64,000 nt of DNA. Source: Hymenoscyphus infarciens (lineage: Eukaryota; Ascomycota; Leotiomycetes; Helotiales; Helotiaceae). Both the position numbers and the translations under genes were made by a program. Below, one piece after another: positions 46,601-57,860 of this stretch. Each line of letters begins with the position of its first letter. Position 1 is the first letter of the stretch. The notes beneath the pieces are model-generated. The model searched no databases. It had not been told where the DNA came from and saw only the letters and a program-made list of their open reading frames with translations. Where the stretch lies: positions 124,001-188,000 of the forward strand of contig LLCB01000019.1 of NCBI GenBank assembly GCA_001414345.1, given 5' to 3'.

Positions 46601-48241
46601 TGGGTTGCGGGTGCTTCTGCGGGGTGTAGGGGCAGGAAGAAAATAATGGCCAGCTCCTTCTCGCAACGCTTTTACGCATTCCGACATTTCATAGCCACCA
46701 GATGCTTCTTTTGAGAAATACTGTTTCCAGGGTATGCTCGCTCGACCAGCAGCACAGGCAGCCATTTCCTTCAGAGTACCAGTCTTTTTGCGGACAGGAA
46801 TGGATCCTACAGAGTACTCCCCGGGAATGCGACTTGGAAGGTCTCGCGTTGCCGAAATAAGTGACAAACACTGCGAAAAATTAGCAGATGTTTTCTCTCG
46901 TTGACTTGGGAGCCGAGAGCAGTGTGTAAGGATAAAACTCGCTCCCGACCACTAAGAATAGGATGTCAAAAAAGGGAGCAGAGGGAAAGGCTACATACTA
47001 TCAGTGTCTTCCCCAAACCCATAGTTTCCGCGCAAATCCCACCCTGGGCTGCTTCGTAGGTTCGAGGGGCTTGGAGACAAAGACCAACATTCTCATCGTA
47101 GTACCATGTCGCGCCGTTCTGATCGATAACATGCCTGAGCGTGGGGTCAATGACGATGGCGGGTTGGGCCTCACGCTGGAGCATCAAGGCTGCAGTTCTA
47201 CCTTGGTAGCTGTGAAGCTTGGTTTTCAAACCCGGAATATCGCTAGCAAGAAGTCGTTCCATTCCCTCCCTAGCGTATCCATCTGCAACAACTTCGGGGG
47301 TGGGTTTTGGAGAGGGAAGGGTATTGAAGAGATGAAAGAGTGAGGCCTCATCGTCTAAGGCATTGCGGCTTAATGGAGACCACGTATGGAGAAGGGGGAG
47401 ATCTTCTGTCCACAGGCCATTCCAAGTGAGCTGCGAGATGTCCAAATCTACAAGCAGGTTATGCATGGATTTGCGCAACGCGGGATTGTCTCTATCAATA
47501 GCAGCTCGTCCGACATCGTCAGGCAAGACATAAACCCGAACCTGACCAAGATCCTCTTGGCATTTGAACTCCATACGTATCCACTAGAGCATTAAAGATT
47601 TAGAATATTACTATCTTGAAAGGAGGAGTGAATGGACAGTGATGTGGGCAAGAGAGGGAAAGTTGAAATTGTGGGGAAAGAGAAGAAAGCAAAGTATCCT
47701 TACGCCAGCCATATGCAGATTCTTGTAGGGGCATAGTGCCGAGTTCAAAAGCTCTTCTTGGAAAATATTTGGGACAAACGGTCCGGCTTGGGGGTTGTAA
47801 ATGTCCCGTGGGTGTGCAAGTGCTCCCCAAGACTCGCAAGTTTTCCACATATTCCGATAGGTTGCAGAGAACTTAGTTTTCAAAATCCTTAAACTGCCGA
47901 CCGGTATATATTTCGTGAGATCGAGAATATAAGCGTGCTCGGTGACATGGCTAGGTATATTTGGAGGGGCGAAGGTAAAGCTGGATTCGAAACGTTGGGT
48001 CGTCGTGGTAGTTTGCGCATTAGTCGCACTCCTAAGAGCCTGTTCTTGCTGCAATTGGCAGATGGCCGCTTCGTCGTCTTGCGCCTTTCTCAATTGCTCA
48101 AGGGACTCATCTTTCTATGTGATGTTAGCGATGCACTCCCTCCAACCCTAGCCCGATGAAGGGGTAAGGTGATGATGGACTGACAGCCAATTTGGCGATT
48201 TTTGGATGCCAGTTTGGCTTCCTCTTGATGGAGCTAGCCAT
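43676..48241 (-). CDS. SNF2-family DNA-dependent ATPase/helicase (Rad5/Rad16-like group, no RING seen)
   Basis: Clear exons are 48241-48185, 48114-47704, 47583-46999 and one starting at 46870. A further splice or two between about 45317 and 45080 is unresolved, and the last exon runs to 43676. The protein is about 1,350 residues. Motif I is ETMGLGKTLIV, motif II is the DEGH variant of DEAH (LITDEGHNFGN), motif III is VSGTPTQGL, and the C-terminal helicase lobe has ILVFYESENTAF and QAIKRAHRIGQTKPV. A basic region (SPSKKRKN, SPKRRKSLDRRK) lies between the lobes. The acidic tail carries VIDLTGEEDE, a likely SUMO-interaction motif. Family members translocate on DNA and remodel protein-DNA contacts in repair or chromatin. 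The exact orthology is uncertain. Confidence 0.88.
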
Positions 48242-48842
48242 TGTTACTTCCTCATATCAAAGGAGAAGCTTCAAGTTGGTGCTGGAGGTGAACTTGAAGG
48301 CGGGCGTTTAGGCAGTCGTCAGCGGGGTTTCGGGCGTGTAGGGAACGATGGTTTTTGTGCAAGAGACTGCTCTGCTACTCGGTTAGATTGGCGAAGTCCA
48401 ATGGATGTAGCGGCGCAGTGTTCAGCAGAGACGCAATGCTGCTGGAACGTAATATTTTTGAATGGAAACAGTGTTGGCTTTGAAGTTGAAGATGAGGGCA
48501 GCAGTGGGCAGCTACGCAAGTTCCGGGTTCACTGCGGGACTGAGCCTTATCGGTTCGCGTCTGGCGATAAACAGGGGTAGGATTGTCTTTTATTTTATCT
48601 GGAATCCTTCCCTTCCTCCTTACAAAACATTTCAACCTTCCATTGGTTGAACTGGAGGAGCAAAGCCGTCCTAGTCGGTATCAGGACTTGCTTGGTTCAT
48701 AGAAGGATTTCTTTCCACTTACTTCTATATGTTGAGAGGGTAGTTAAAGCTTGAAGCTTGCGTCTCATCATATTTTTACAACATGTAAACCTCCTTCAAG
48801 ATGCCAATGTGATACACACCATCTTGCAAGAAATCTATCCAT
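48242..48842. other. Intergenic, no supported gene
   Basis: This holds the promoter of the SNF2 gene and the 3' flank of the phospholipase gene. Frames seen here are not convincing. Confidence 0.4.
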
Positions 48843-50383
48843 CTACCAATCCTTTACACCTTCCACAGCCAAGATATGAGGTTCACCAGTCGCCGCTGCC
48901 CTTGCATTGCTGATTTCCCACTCAAACTCCTTTAGTGCCCTCAGTTCACTACCAACAAACAAACCCCCAATTAATCCATCAATGACGCCCCCCGCCAAAC
49001 CGAAAGTGCTCAAAAACATCAAAATAAATGATACATAATTCTTTGGACTCCACCAAATAGCAACTAAACATCCTATTGCTATCAACAACCATCCAAGGAA
49101 ATGGAACAGTCGATATCTTCGCTGTTTAGATTCTCGTGCTCGGTATTTTGTGATCATGGCGAGAATCTCGTCGTATGTTTGGACCGGCAGGTATTCTGGC
49201 GGGGAGTATTTGAATTGTTCGTTGATGGAACGGAATTCGCTTGAGGTTGGTGATGATAAAAAGGCACCATTTTGGAGAGCTGATTCTTCATCCTCTTTAC
49301 TGGCTTCTGCTTCGGCTGTCTTGGAATGAAATAGAGTTGTCTCGACGGAAAAGTGATCGCTGAGTGAACATTGTAAATCCGGATGTCGAGATAACATTCC
49401 TACTTTGGCGGTCTTGATCACCCACCCCCCTTTCTCGGGATTTGTGGGGTCATATGTTGTATTGGCGAATATATAATCCAGGCGCTTGGCCCTTGGATCA
49501 ATCCTATCACCCGGGATTTCAATAGGTGTTTTATTCGGGCCCAGAAGCTTTTGCTGACCCTTATTCCATCGCCATGTATTGAGGACACTGTCGCATGTTG
49601 CCCCGTTTTCGTTTATGTTGAAGTCGGCTGTAGGTATAGGTCGCCGTCTGACTCTCTCCACGGGGTCTTCAGACGAACCCAGAGATGAATCGGGATGTAG
49701 CAGAAGCCACGCATCTCTAACTGGCGCATGGGTGCTGATGAGTCTATGCGCGAGTGACAATGGTATCATGTTGAAATCGCCCAGCGCAAGAACAAGATGA
49801 CCCCGCTCTGATGCCCCTCGAATGAGTTTTGCTATTTCCCAGGCTTGTGCAGTTCGATGGCAGATGTAGGAATCGTTGGGTTCGGCTTCGTAGGGTGCGT
49901 GAAGCTGGACTCATTAGCAAATACTCCTCCTGCCATTGAGATATGGAAACTTACATGTGTGGTGAAGACTTCCACGATATCCTTTCGACCAGGTCCATAT
50001 CGTATTCGCGCAGACGCAACACCCTTTCCCACAAACCAATCCCCTCGAAAGAAAGCTGTAGGTCTTCCATTGAGAGGATACCGAAACATGGAACTTTCTT
50101 CTATTGGCCATTTGGACAGAATTGCCAGTCCTCCGCCGAATATGCCACTGTGATAGAACTTTCCAAAGGGCAGTATATGTTTAGTCTCCTTGCGAATGGC
50201 TTGATAGTCCTGGTGGGTCCAGCACTCTTGAAGGCCAACGATGTGTGGTACGGGATCTGCTGCCGCCAATCGCTTTCCAATCTCTTCCAGACGCTCATTC
50301 CGGAACTTGGCGAGATATTTGAGGCCCCAGCAGTTCAAGGTGATGACATTGATCTCGGTGGGAGAGGGGGCGTCGAAATCCAT
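48843..50383 (-). CDS. ISC1: Inositol phosphosphingolipid phospholipase C (neutral sphingomyelinase family)
   Basis: Exons 50383-49955 and 49904-48843 join in phase to give 496 residues. The exonuclease-endonuclease-phosphatase fold is marked by NVITLNCWGLKYLAK, a Mg-binding Glu in VGLQECW, THLHAPYEAEPND across the splice site, ALGDFNMIP, and the catalytic SDHFSVE. Two hydrophobic segments at about residues 409-428 and 432-462 match the C-terminal membrane anchor of yeast Isc1 and mammalian nSMase2-type enzymes. It cleaves inositol phosphosphingolipids to ceramides at ER or mitochondrial membranes. It is divergently arranged with the WD40 gene, with 585 bases between start codons. Confidence 0.92.
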
Positions 50384-50968
50384 GCTCGCGTGAAGTGATA
50401 GTGAAAGTTAGAGAAACGGGGAAAGGGATAAAGTGGTGTGGTTTTGGAAGTCTGGAAGTCTAGAAGTCGGGATTTACGAAGAGCAGTCTAAATATAAATA
50501 TGGATCTGGATCTGGACTATATTGTATCTCATGGTTGAGGACTATAATGTGACTGTAATATGAGGTGTGTTGTGATGTGATGATCCGAAGTCTTGCCTTG
50601 ACCCTGCCCCCTCTCTTTGCATGACGTTGGCAACTTTCAGATTTCAGATTTCAGACGGGACCAGGCCAGGCGAGGCGACGGGAGGCTGTCAAGGAAGCTT
50701 TCCGCGCAAGGATTAAATAAGCGCGCTCCATTCCTACATTATGCAAAGTTATGCACCTCGGCATTTCCGACCCCCAACCCCACCTAGTCAAGTTACACAA
50801 AACGCGGCTAAAGGTGGTGGAAGGGCAAGGCTGTGTGTAGCTGTGTAGCTGTGTAGCTCTGGAGCTGCAGCTAATATAACGACAATATCGACATTGTGTC
50901 ACGACCAACAACCTCAACTGCCAACCATACCGTACCATACCATACCATACCATACCATACTGGCAATC
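50384..50968. promoter_or_regulatory. Divergent promoter region, ISC1-type and Swd3-type genes
   Basis: It contains tandem GCTGTGTA motifs near 50830-50860 and a CCATA pentanucleotide run at 50925-50960 just before the WD40 ATG. No clear TATA box was seen on either side. Confidence 0.4.
50925..50960. repeat. CCATA pentanucleotide microsatellite
   Basis: About seven 5-base units with one interruption (CCGTA) lie in the presumed 5' leader of the WD40 gene and end 8 bases before its ATG. Confidence 0.9.
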
Positions 50969-52451
50969 ATGTCCGACTTCGATTCGACCGATGGCACGCC
51001 GGCGCCCGATAGTCGCAGGTCTCCCAAACGAAGGCGGGTGTACGATGACAGCGAAAACTCCACCCCGCGATACAGCTCAGATGGAGCGGAAGAGAGCAGG
51101 CCGTATCGTTCGTCCAACTTGAACCACCGCCATGATTCCGAGCGTCGCAGATCAAACGGCAGCGATGATATGGAGAAGCCGTACCGAGACGACAGCAGAG
51201 GCCCGTCGACAACACCAGCCGATACACCGCGATCCTCACATTCCCATTCTCTCGAACCTCCCTCGCCCCCAAAATACAAACCACTCCGGCTGAACTACCA
51301 ACAGAAATTCATCTTGAGAGGCCACAAGAAAGGGGTAGCTCAGGTACGCTTCTCACCAGATGGACGATGGATTGCGAGCTGCTCGGCGGATGGGACTATA
51401 AAGGTGTGGGATGCTTCAAATGGCAAACACATGCGGACCATGGAGGGGCATCTGGCAGGTGTATCGACGATAGCGTGGAGTCCGGATTCAAACACCATTG
51501 CATCAGGGTCGGATGACAAGGCGATACGGTTATGGCACAGAGCCACAGGGAAACCTTATCCTGCTCCTCTGCTAGGGCACCACAATTATGTCTACTCCCT
51601 AGCCTTCTCGCCAAAAGGAAATATACTGGTCAGTGGTAGCTACGATGAAGCGGTATTTTTGTGGGATTTGCGAGCGAGGAGGCAGATGAGGAGTTTGCCT
51701 GCTCACTCAGATCCCGTGGGCGGGGTAGATTTTATTAGGGATGGCACATTGGTGTGCAGTTGCTCAACTGACGGACTCGTGTAAGAGGTTACCCATCTGC
51801 CGTCCCCTCAGATTTTGCTAACACCTCTTCTCCAGACGAGTTTGGGACACCGCAACAGGCCAATGTCTACGTACGCTCGTTCACGAGGACAACGCCCCGG
51901 TCACACAAGTCCGTTTCTCTCCCAACGGTCGATACATTCTCGCTTTCACCCTTGACTCGTGCATTCGTCTTTGGGATTATGTTTCGGGACATTGCAAGAA
52001 GACCTATCAAGGCCACGTCAATACGCGATACTCTCTCGGCGGTGCGTTTGGCGTGGGTGGTACCGAAGGTTTTATAGTCTCGGGTAGCGAAGACGGCGAC
52101 ATTTTATTTTGGGACGTACAGAATAAAAATGTCGTACAGAGAGTCAGCGGGCATGAGGGGGTGGTTTGTTGGGTCGATACGTGTCCCGGGGCCACTGGAA
52201 CGGTTGCAAGTGGTGGATTGGATGGGACCGTGCGAATATGGGTTGATGTGGGGGACGAGGAAACAATTGCCGATTTGAAACTAGATGACGAACCAGCCGA
52301 GAATGGCTATTCACATGGTAATGAGATGACCGACCTCAAGTTGGAAAATGGTGTCGGTGGTTATACCCCGGGGGACGACGACATGAGCATGGACGGCGTT
52401 CAAAACGACGGAAAGAGTGATGAAGAGGACCCCGACAGGATGGAGCTATAA
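50969..52451 (+). CDS. WD40-repeat protein, Swd3/WDR5-like COMPASS subunit
   Basis: Exons 50969-51780 and 51836-52451 join in phase to give 475 residues. The first 110 residues are Ser/Arg/Asp-rich and disordered (PDSRRSPKRRRVYDDSEN). Seven WD repeats follow, each with GH and WD marks: LRGHKKGVAQVRFSPDGRWI, IKVWD, MEGHLAGVSTIAWSPD, IRLWH, LGHHNYVYSLAFSP, FLWDL, IRLWDYVSG and others. The tail is acidic (MSMDGVQNDGKSDEEDPD). Sequence order and the KFILRGHKKGV start fit WDR5/Swd3, which scaffolds the Set1 H3K4 methyltransferase complex. The long disordered N-terminus is typical of filamentous fungal versions. Confidence 0.85.
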
Positions 52452-53058
52452 TTCTATAATTCCGCTAGATCCGTCCATACGGGGCACACGAGATATCTCG
52501 CCTGCAGTTCGCAAAACAAGATGGGGTATCCCTCTTATCGAACAACAGATGTTTTCTCCGAATAATGAAAACCGGAAGTTCTAAACCCGATTCCCTTTTG
52601 ACGCAATTCAAGGCGTGGTCGGGTCGTGCTGAAGCTTTGGAAAGCGGGCGCGTACGGAGTGCCGCGCATCCACAATGGGCTTGGCTTCAGATCTTACCAA
52701 GGGATAAGCGAGGCATGTAAGCTTATTCTTGCATCAAACAGACCGAAGAGCAACGTTTCATGAAAGTGGTTCTACTGTTTAGAAGAAGAACCTCTCACAC
52801 AGAACGAGCGATAACCGGCTGGCCCTCTTTCTGCGCATGGGACCCATGCACTTGATGTTCAGAAGACCGCCAGTTTGCTCCGTACCTTGCCATAGCTTGT
52901 TGACCATTATTAGAGATCGGATGATACAAAGTCTATCTATGCGCCCAAAATGGACCATACTTTTTTTACTCACTTCCCCTTCCTTTTTTCTGAGCAACGG
53001 CACAGACATTTATGCCTTACCTGGAGCTTCGTCGCATTTTCTATATACATTTGCCAGT
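52452..53058. other. Intergenic, no supported gene
   Basis: This lies between the WD40 gene and the GH76 gene, on the same strand. The plus strand is open in the GH76 frame from 52837 but continues through low-quality sequence; I prefer the start at 53059. Confidence 0.4.
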
Positions 53059-54291
53059 ATGTTTTCGTTCATTTTAATGCGCACTTTCTCCCTCTTCCTC
53101 TCGCTGAGTCCAGTAATACTCTCAGCTCCCGTGGCTGGGCCAACGGAAACCGTACTCGCTTTCAATACTCTCCAAACATGGTATAATCAGACTTCGGGTC
53201 TTTGGTCCACGACTGGGTGGTGGAATAGTGCCAATTGCCTTACGGTCATGGGAGATCTTGCAGATGTCGATACCAGCATCACTGCAACTGCGAAAACAGT
53301 TTTTGCCAACACCCTCGTTCAAGCTCAGAAGACGAACCTTCAAATGACGAAAGTAATTACGGATACATTTAATATTGAATCAACCTACGGAGACGCTTTG
53401 CCGGGCACGAAAAATTTCACTTCTATTCAGGCGGTTCCGCCGGAAGCCATCAACCCCAAAGGATTTGTGAATGGTTTCTACGACGATGAGGGATGGTGGG
53501 CATTAGGCTGGATCCAAGCCTACGATGTGACAAAAGACGCCCAATACCTCTCCACGGCAGTGAATATCTTCAACGATATGGCTGCCTCTACCGCTACCCC
53601 TTGCGCCGGGAGCTCCATCTGGTGGGACAAAAACCACACGTACGTGAACGCCATTGCAAATGAACTCTACCTCTCCGTCGCCGCTCACCTCGCCAACCGG
53701 ATCCCAGACAACAAAACATACATCACAACCGCTCAAAATCAGTGGAATTGGTTCAAAGGCAGCGGATTGATTAATGCGCAGAATACTATTAATGACGGCC
53801 TCACCACGGCTTGCAAAAACAACGGCGGAACGGTATGGTCCTACAACCAAGGTGTCGTCCTAGGCGGTCTAGTCGAACTCTCGCGAGCAACAGGCAACAA
53901 AACCCTCCTCACAGCCGCCTCAACCATCGCAACAGCCGCCATCGGTGCCCTCTCCGACGCAAACGGGGTCCTTCACGATCCATGTGAACCCAATTGCGGC
54001 GCTGACGGGAACCAATTCAAAGGCATCTTTATGCGCAACCTTCAAATTCTTCAGAAAGCTGCGCCGCAAGATAAATATCTCAAGTTTATTGGCTCGAATG
54101 CGGCGAGTATCTGGCAGTATGATCGCGGGACTAAGGGGACGTTCAATGGGATCAGTCTTGTATGGAGTGGACCGTATGTTAGTACTGCGAATGCTAGTAC
54201 GCAGAGTAGTGGGTTAGATGCGCTTGTTGCGGCGCAGGCTTTTGGGGTTTTGCCCAGTAGTGGGAATACCGCGTTGGCTAATAGGATTTGA
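53059..54291 (+). CDS. Glycoside hydrolase family 76 (endo-alpha-1,6-mannanase type)
   Basis: A single exon encodes 410 residues from MFSFILMRTF; the Met six residues later is also possible, and either gives a signal peptide (FSLFLSLSPVILSAPVAG). GH76 features are WYNQTSGLWSTTGWWNSANC, the catalytic Asp pair D142-D143 in YDDEGWWALGW, SSIWWDKNHTYVNAIANELY, and WSYNQGVVLGGLVEL. Family members hydrolyse alpha-1,6-mannan. Dcw1/Dfg5-type members transfer GPI proteins to the wall, but this one ends GVLPSSGNTALANRI without a hydrophobic GPI tail, so it looks secreted rather than anchored. Confidence 0.9.
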   Translation: MFSFILMRTFSLFLSLSPVILSAPVAGPTETVLAFNTLQTWYNQTSGLWSTTGWWNSANCLTVMGDLADVDTSITATAKTVFANTLVQAQKTNLQMTKVITDTFNIESTYGDALPGTKNFTSIQAVPPEAINPKGFVNGFYDDEGWWALGWIQAYDVTKDAQYLSTAVNIFNDMAASTATPCAGSSIWWDKNHTYVNAIANELYLSVAAHLANRIPDNKTYITTAQNQWNWFKGSGLINAQNTINDGLTTACKNNGGTVWSYNQGVVLGGLVELSRATGNKTLLTAASTIATAAIGALSDANGVLHDPCEPNCGADGNQFKGIFMRNLQILQKAAPQDKYLKFIGSNAASIWQYDRGTKGTFNGISLVWSGPYVSTANASTQSSGLDALVAAQAFGVLPSSGNTALANRI

Positions 54292-54827
54292 ATGGGGAAT
54301 GAGATTTGGGTCTTGTGAGACCTTCATGGGATTTGAAAGTTGACGGACAGCATATCATTTCTTTCGGCGTAAGGACATCATTTTTTTGATTTTGGATTTG
54401 GGAAATTCGTGGAAAGGTGTTATTGGTTCATTTTGGCTGGTCAGGATTGGGACGTGATCTGGATTAGACACGGATAATATTTCTTCTTTTGGGATGGGAT
54501 GGGATGGAATAGGGCTATAAAATATATTTCCGAGATCATGACCACCTTTTCTTCAATGTCATATTCCTTTTCTTTTCCTGCTGGATGGGTTTGGGGCAAG
54601 GAAGGGGGTAAGCAATGTTGGTCTCGTGACTGAGGAATGTGATGATGACGATTGAGTTGGTCAGTTTTCAATTTTTTTTATTTTTTTCTCGATCTGATGG
54701 GATCAGCGGGAAGTAAACTTTCCGTCCTCGGGTTCTATTTGCGGCACTGCGGATCGGGCCTTTAGGGACTTTGATATAGGGATGGTTTCTTCGCCGGGAT
54801 GATGCTTCCATTTTTCTACGAACTATG
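54292..54827. other. Intergenic, no supported gene
   Basis: This is the 3' flank of the GH76 gene, then T-rich tracts; nothing else was recognised. Confidence 0.4.
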
Positions 54828-54970
54828 TACTTCGTCCCAGGTCCTCTAAACGTTAAACGAGAGGGCCACTTTATAGAATTTGCAGAGAGTTTTCCGTATA
54901 GTAGCATAAAGTATGGACAATGTGGCCGTTGCCCTATCTAAATAACGTTTACAAGGCCTGGGACGAAGTA
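54828..54970. mobile_element. Short MITE with TACTTCGTCC termini, copy A (143 bp)
   Basis: It starts TACTTCGTCCCAGG and ends CCTGGGACGAAGTA, a perfect terminal inverted repeat that continues imperfectly with AAACGTTA near each end. It has no coding capacity. TA at both ends suggests TA target sites as in Tc1/mariner-type MITEs. A related copy lies at 55576 in the opposite orientation. Confidence 0.75.
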
Positions 54971-56060
54971 TAGTTGTCATGAACAGACAGAATAAAGTCT
55001 AAAGAAAAGGATAAGATGACAGCTAGTGTAAGGCTTAAATTTAATTACTTAAGGACTCTAAGAAGGTCAATCGAGCTCTAAGTAAAGGTTGAGAAAACTT
55101 TCAGAAAAGGCTGTACTTGGAATATACACTTTATTCTGTTCACGGTTGCGATGGGCTGTTGTTATTTAGAGGTGGTTTTGTTTGGATGTTTGGATGCTTG
55201 GATGATGTTTGTAGGGTAGGTATATAGGTATATAGGGGGTGTTAAGTTCGCGGGGTTTTGGTATCTTGGATGGAAGGGAAGATTCGGGGTGGGTGAGTGC
55301 TTGGCGATGATGCTACGTGAGTGAGATTATGAGTGGGAAGTGGAGAACGGAAGGGGTTTTTTTCTTGATTTCTGTCATCAGATATACTATAGAAGAGGAG
55401 CGAGCGCGGTTTTCTTGATTTCGAGCCTCAGATATAGAGAAGAGGTGATTGATTAGTGGTAGTGAAAAGTAAGGTTGAAGTGGAATATCATCCTCGTCTT
55501 CTCTAGACTATTCGATTATCTCACCGTAAAAGTATATTACCGCTGTTTAGATTTACAGGGGTTTTTTTAAGTTATTACTTTGTCCTAGGCCTTTTAAACG
55601 TTATCCAAATGGTATAAGTGCTATATTTCCGATGCTTTATGCTACCGAAAACCCTCTATAAAGTGACCCTCTTGTTTAACGTTTAAAAGGCCTAGGACGA
55701 AGTATAAACTTTTGTCACCAAAAGGACGGTTTTAAGTGAGCTTGGGCTAGCGCAAAAACAGTGCTCATTTATTCTTTTTAGGGTGAATTGCGAGAACAGT
55801 CTATATAGACTAATTGCAGCCGTGAATAGAAAAAGTGTATAATCCTAGTATAGACTTCTTAGTTTTATCAACTTTTAGAGCTTTTTTAACCCTTTTAGGT
55901 TCTTTTATACTTTTTACTCAATATCATGTCACTCTCCACCACTTCTCACTACATCTAAGCCTTAACTATAAAGTTTTTGTGTCATCTAACTAAATCTAAG
56001 CCTTGCGCTAGCTGTCATTTTATCTTTTTTTTAGACTTTATTCTGTTCTTTACAAGTATA
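54969..56060. mobile_element. About 1.1-kb element with long degenerate inverted repeats
   Basis: The left arm (TATAGTTGTCATGAACAGAC, AATAAAGTCTAAAG, GATGACAGCTAGTGTAAGGC) matches the reverse complement of the right arm (TATACTTGTAAAGAACAG, AATAAAGTCTAAAA, AATGACAGCTAGCGCAAGGC). Deeper inside, ATACACTTTATTCTGTTCACGG near 55122 is inverted relative to a partner near 55822. The arms span roughly 180 and 270 bases with indels. No transposase frame is seen. MITE copy B lies inside it and MITE copy A abuts its left end. Confidence 0.6.
55576..55704. mobile_element. Short MITE with TACTTCGTCC termini, copy B (129 bp)
   Basis: It starts TACTTTGTCCTAGGCC and ends GGCCTAGGACGAAGTA. The inner AAACGTTA motifs and the TTTATAG and AGCATAAAG segments match copy A in reverse orientation. 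It lies inside the larger inverted-repeat element, so it inserted later or was carried along. Confidence 0.75.
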
Positions 56061-56745
56061 GTCGGTACATGTTTTTCAGCCAATTTGTCTACAAATCTCA
56101 CCACTATTGATCACCTTTTCTAGTATAGACTTTAATGAAGAGGTCGTGAAGATCGAAGTGGAGTGAACATCTCGCATCAGCCTACCACGCCCTTCCACAA
56201 ACTAGTTTGGGCGAGACGGATCAAGTTTTAAGAGCTAAGTTTCGGCACATATTTTTGATTCGCATTCCAATTGATGGAAAACCAGTGTAATTAGGGTCTT
56301 CTTTTCGTTGAAGGAATATGGGAGGAAGGCGAAACAGGGACAAAGGCATGGAAGGACAAGATTTTGGCGCTTTTTCACATTCGAACTTGGTCGATGAATC
56401 GAGGGTCCTAATTTTCGAGAATCTGATCTCGGGATCTATTTCCTTGTGTTGTTTTAGGAGCAATATTGGTGTTCTCCTTCCTTGAAAGCTGACGTGGCAT
56501 CTAATATAAGCGAGCAAGTATCCCCCTATAAACTACGCTCTCACGGGTCTCTAATCCACCAACCCCTCTTCTAAACCTCAAGTAAACTATACCAAAATAT
56601 TTCACACCATCAAACAAACCCCAGACTATGCTTTTTCCAAAAAATACCCTAATGTTCATCCGGTTTTAGAAAACACAGTAAAGGTGGAGACGTCCCAAAG
56701 TTCAAAGTTACAAATAAGCAGGTTTTGCACATATCAAAAACAAAA
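56061..56745. other. Intergenic, no supported gene
   Basis: Short minus-strand frames at 56221-56517 have no recognisable motif. Confidence 0.4.
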
Positions 56746-56867
56746 GGCTTTGTAGTGTAGTGGTTAACACATCGTTTGTCCCAGGGTCGCTCAGGAGGAG
56801 GAAGCAAATTTTGGACGGGTTTTGGGGGTACACAGCGAAGATCACGGGTTCAAATCCCGTCAAAGCC
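56746..56867 (+). tRNA. tRNA gene with an intron of about 50 bases, anticodon unresolved
   Basis: The acceptor stem GGCTTTG pairs with CAAAGCC. The D arm is GTGT-AGTGGTTA-ACAC, the T arm ACGGG-TTCAAAT-CCCGT, and the anticodon stem is TCGTT with AGCGA. The anticodon loop is interrupted by about 50 bases, so a mature molecule of about 72 bases results. A T-rich run after the gene fits a Pol III terminator. The loop begins TGTCCC; the usual U33 spacing is off by one, so the identity (GTC for Asp is closest) is not certain and it may be a pseudogene. Confidence 0.6.
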
Positions 56868-57177
56868 AATATTTTTTTTATTTTTATTTTTTGGGGAAGT
56901 TTTTGGGAGGTGAATGATGGTGGTTGATTTTTTTGGTGTTTGGGAAGGTGAGCGAAGGTGAGGTTGTTGATGGGCGAGCCTGGGAGCCTGGTTTTGGTTA
57001 AGCGAGATGTGGGGGTGGGGGGGGTGTGGGGTAGTGGACGCCACTCATTGTGTGAGGATTGAACGACATCTTTTGATACACTGGAGTAAGATCTATCCAT
57101 GTCTTGTCAATGGTATAGCATGCACCAGAAAAAGGCAAATTTAAGATCTTTTAATATCTTTTAATATCTTTGGCCAC

Positions 57178-57860
57178 TGTTTGTAGGTCAGCCACAACGA
57201 GATAATTTGTTACTCATAGGCAAAATTGAAATAAATGTGGGTGCTATTGGTGGTTTGCTTGTAAATAGTCACCACAATTTGTAGGCGACCTACAAATAGC
57301 AGTTGTCACATTTTTCAGATATTTCAATCGCACTCAATTCATGTTGTCCATAAAAAGTGGGCTTTCAAAGGGAAACTTGATATACGTTGGTCAAGTATTC
57401 AATGATTGAAGCCAACTCTGATCATGAGTAACTTGTAAACAGCAGTCGTTGCTATTTGTAAGTTACCTACATTTAGGGGTTCACTGATACTTAAATAATT
57501 GTCTCTGGTGTGTATTTTAATAATTCCATGCAACCTCCAGTTGGAATGTTTCAAGGGAAGGAAAGTTTGATATCCAATGGTGTAATGTGTATTCAAAGTT
57601 GTTGCCATTCATGGGTTACCCATTAATAGGGTCTCGCTGTTCTTAGTTCTACTTGACTGAAATAATACTCCACAAATACTAAGATTTCCAGATGGTTTTC
57701 CCAAATGGGTAAATACATTCCTTTGTCTAGTATTTACAAATGTAAGTGGTTGCTGTTAAGTGACCTGTAAATAGAACACGTATTTTTAGGTAACCCAGGA
57801 ATAGAAGCTCTATCACAATTACCTGTAAGTAATAAAAGGTTGCAACTTTCACTCATCGTA
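57178..57860. repeat. Diverged direct repeats of about 200 bases
   Basis: Blocks such as GGGAAACTTGATATACGTTGG, then GTATTCAATGATTG, near 57380 recur near 57560 as GGAAAGTTTGATATCCAATGG, then GTATTCAAAGTTG. The motif TTGTAGGYNACCTACAAATAG and variants (57279, 57456, 57760) recur along the stretch. No gene is seen. Confidence 0.5.

Noticed and set aside
53059..54291. GPI-anchored Dcw1/Dfg5-type GH76
   Set aside because: The C-terminus lacks a hydrophobic GPI-attachment tail.
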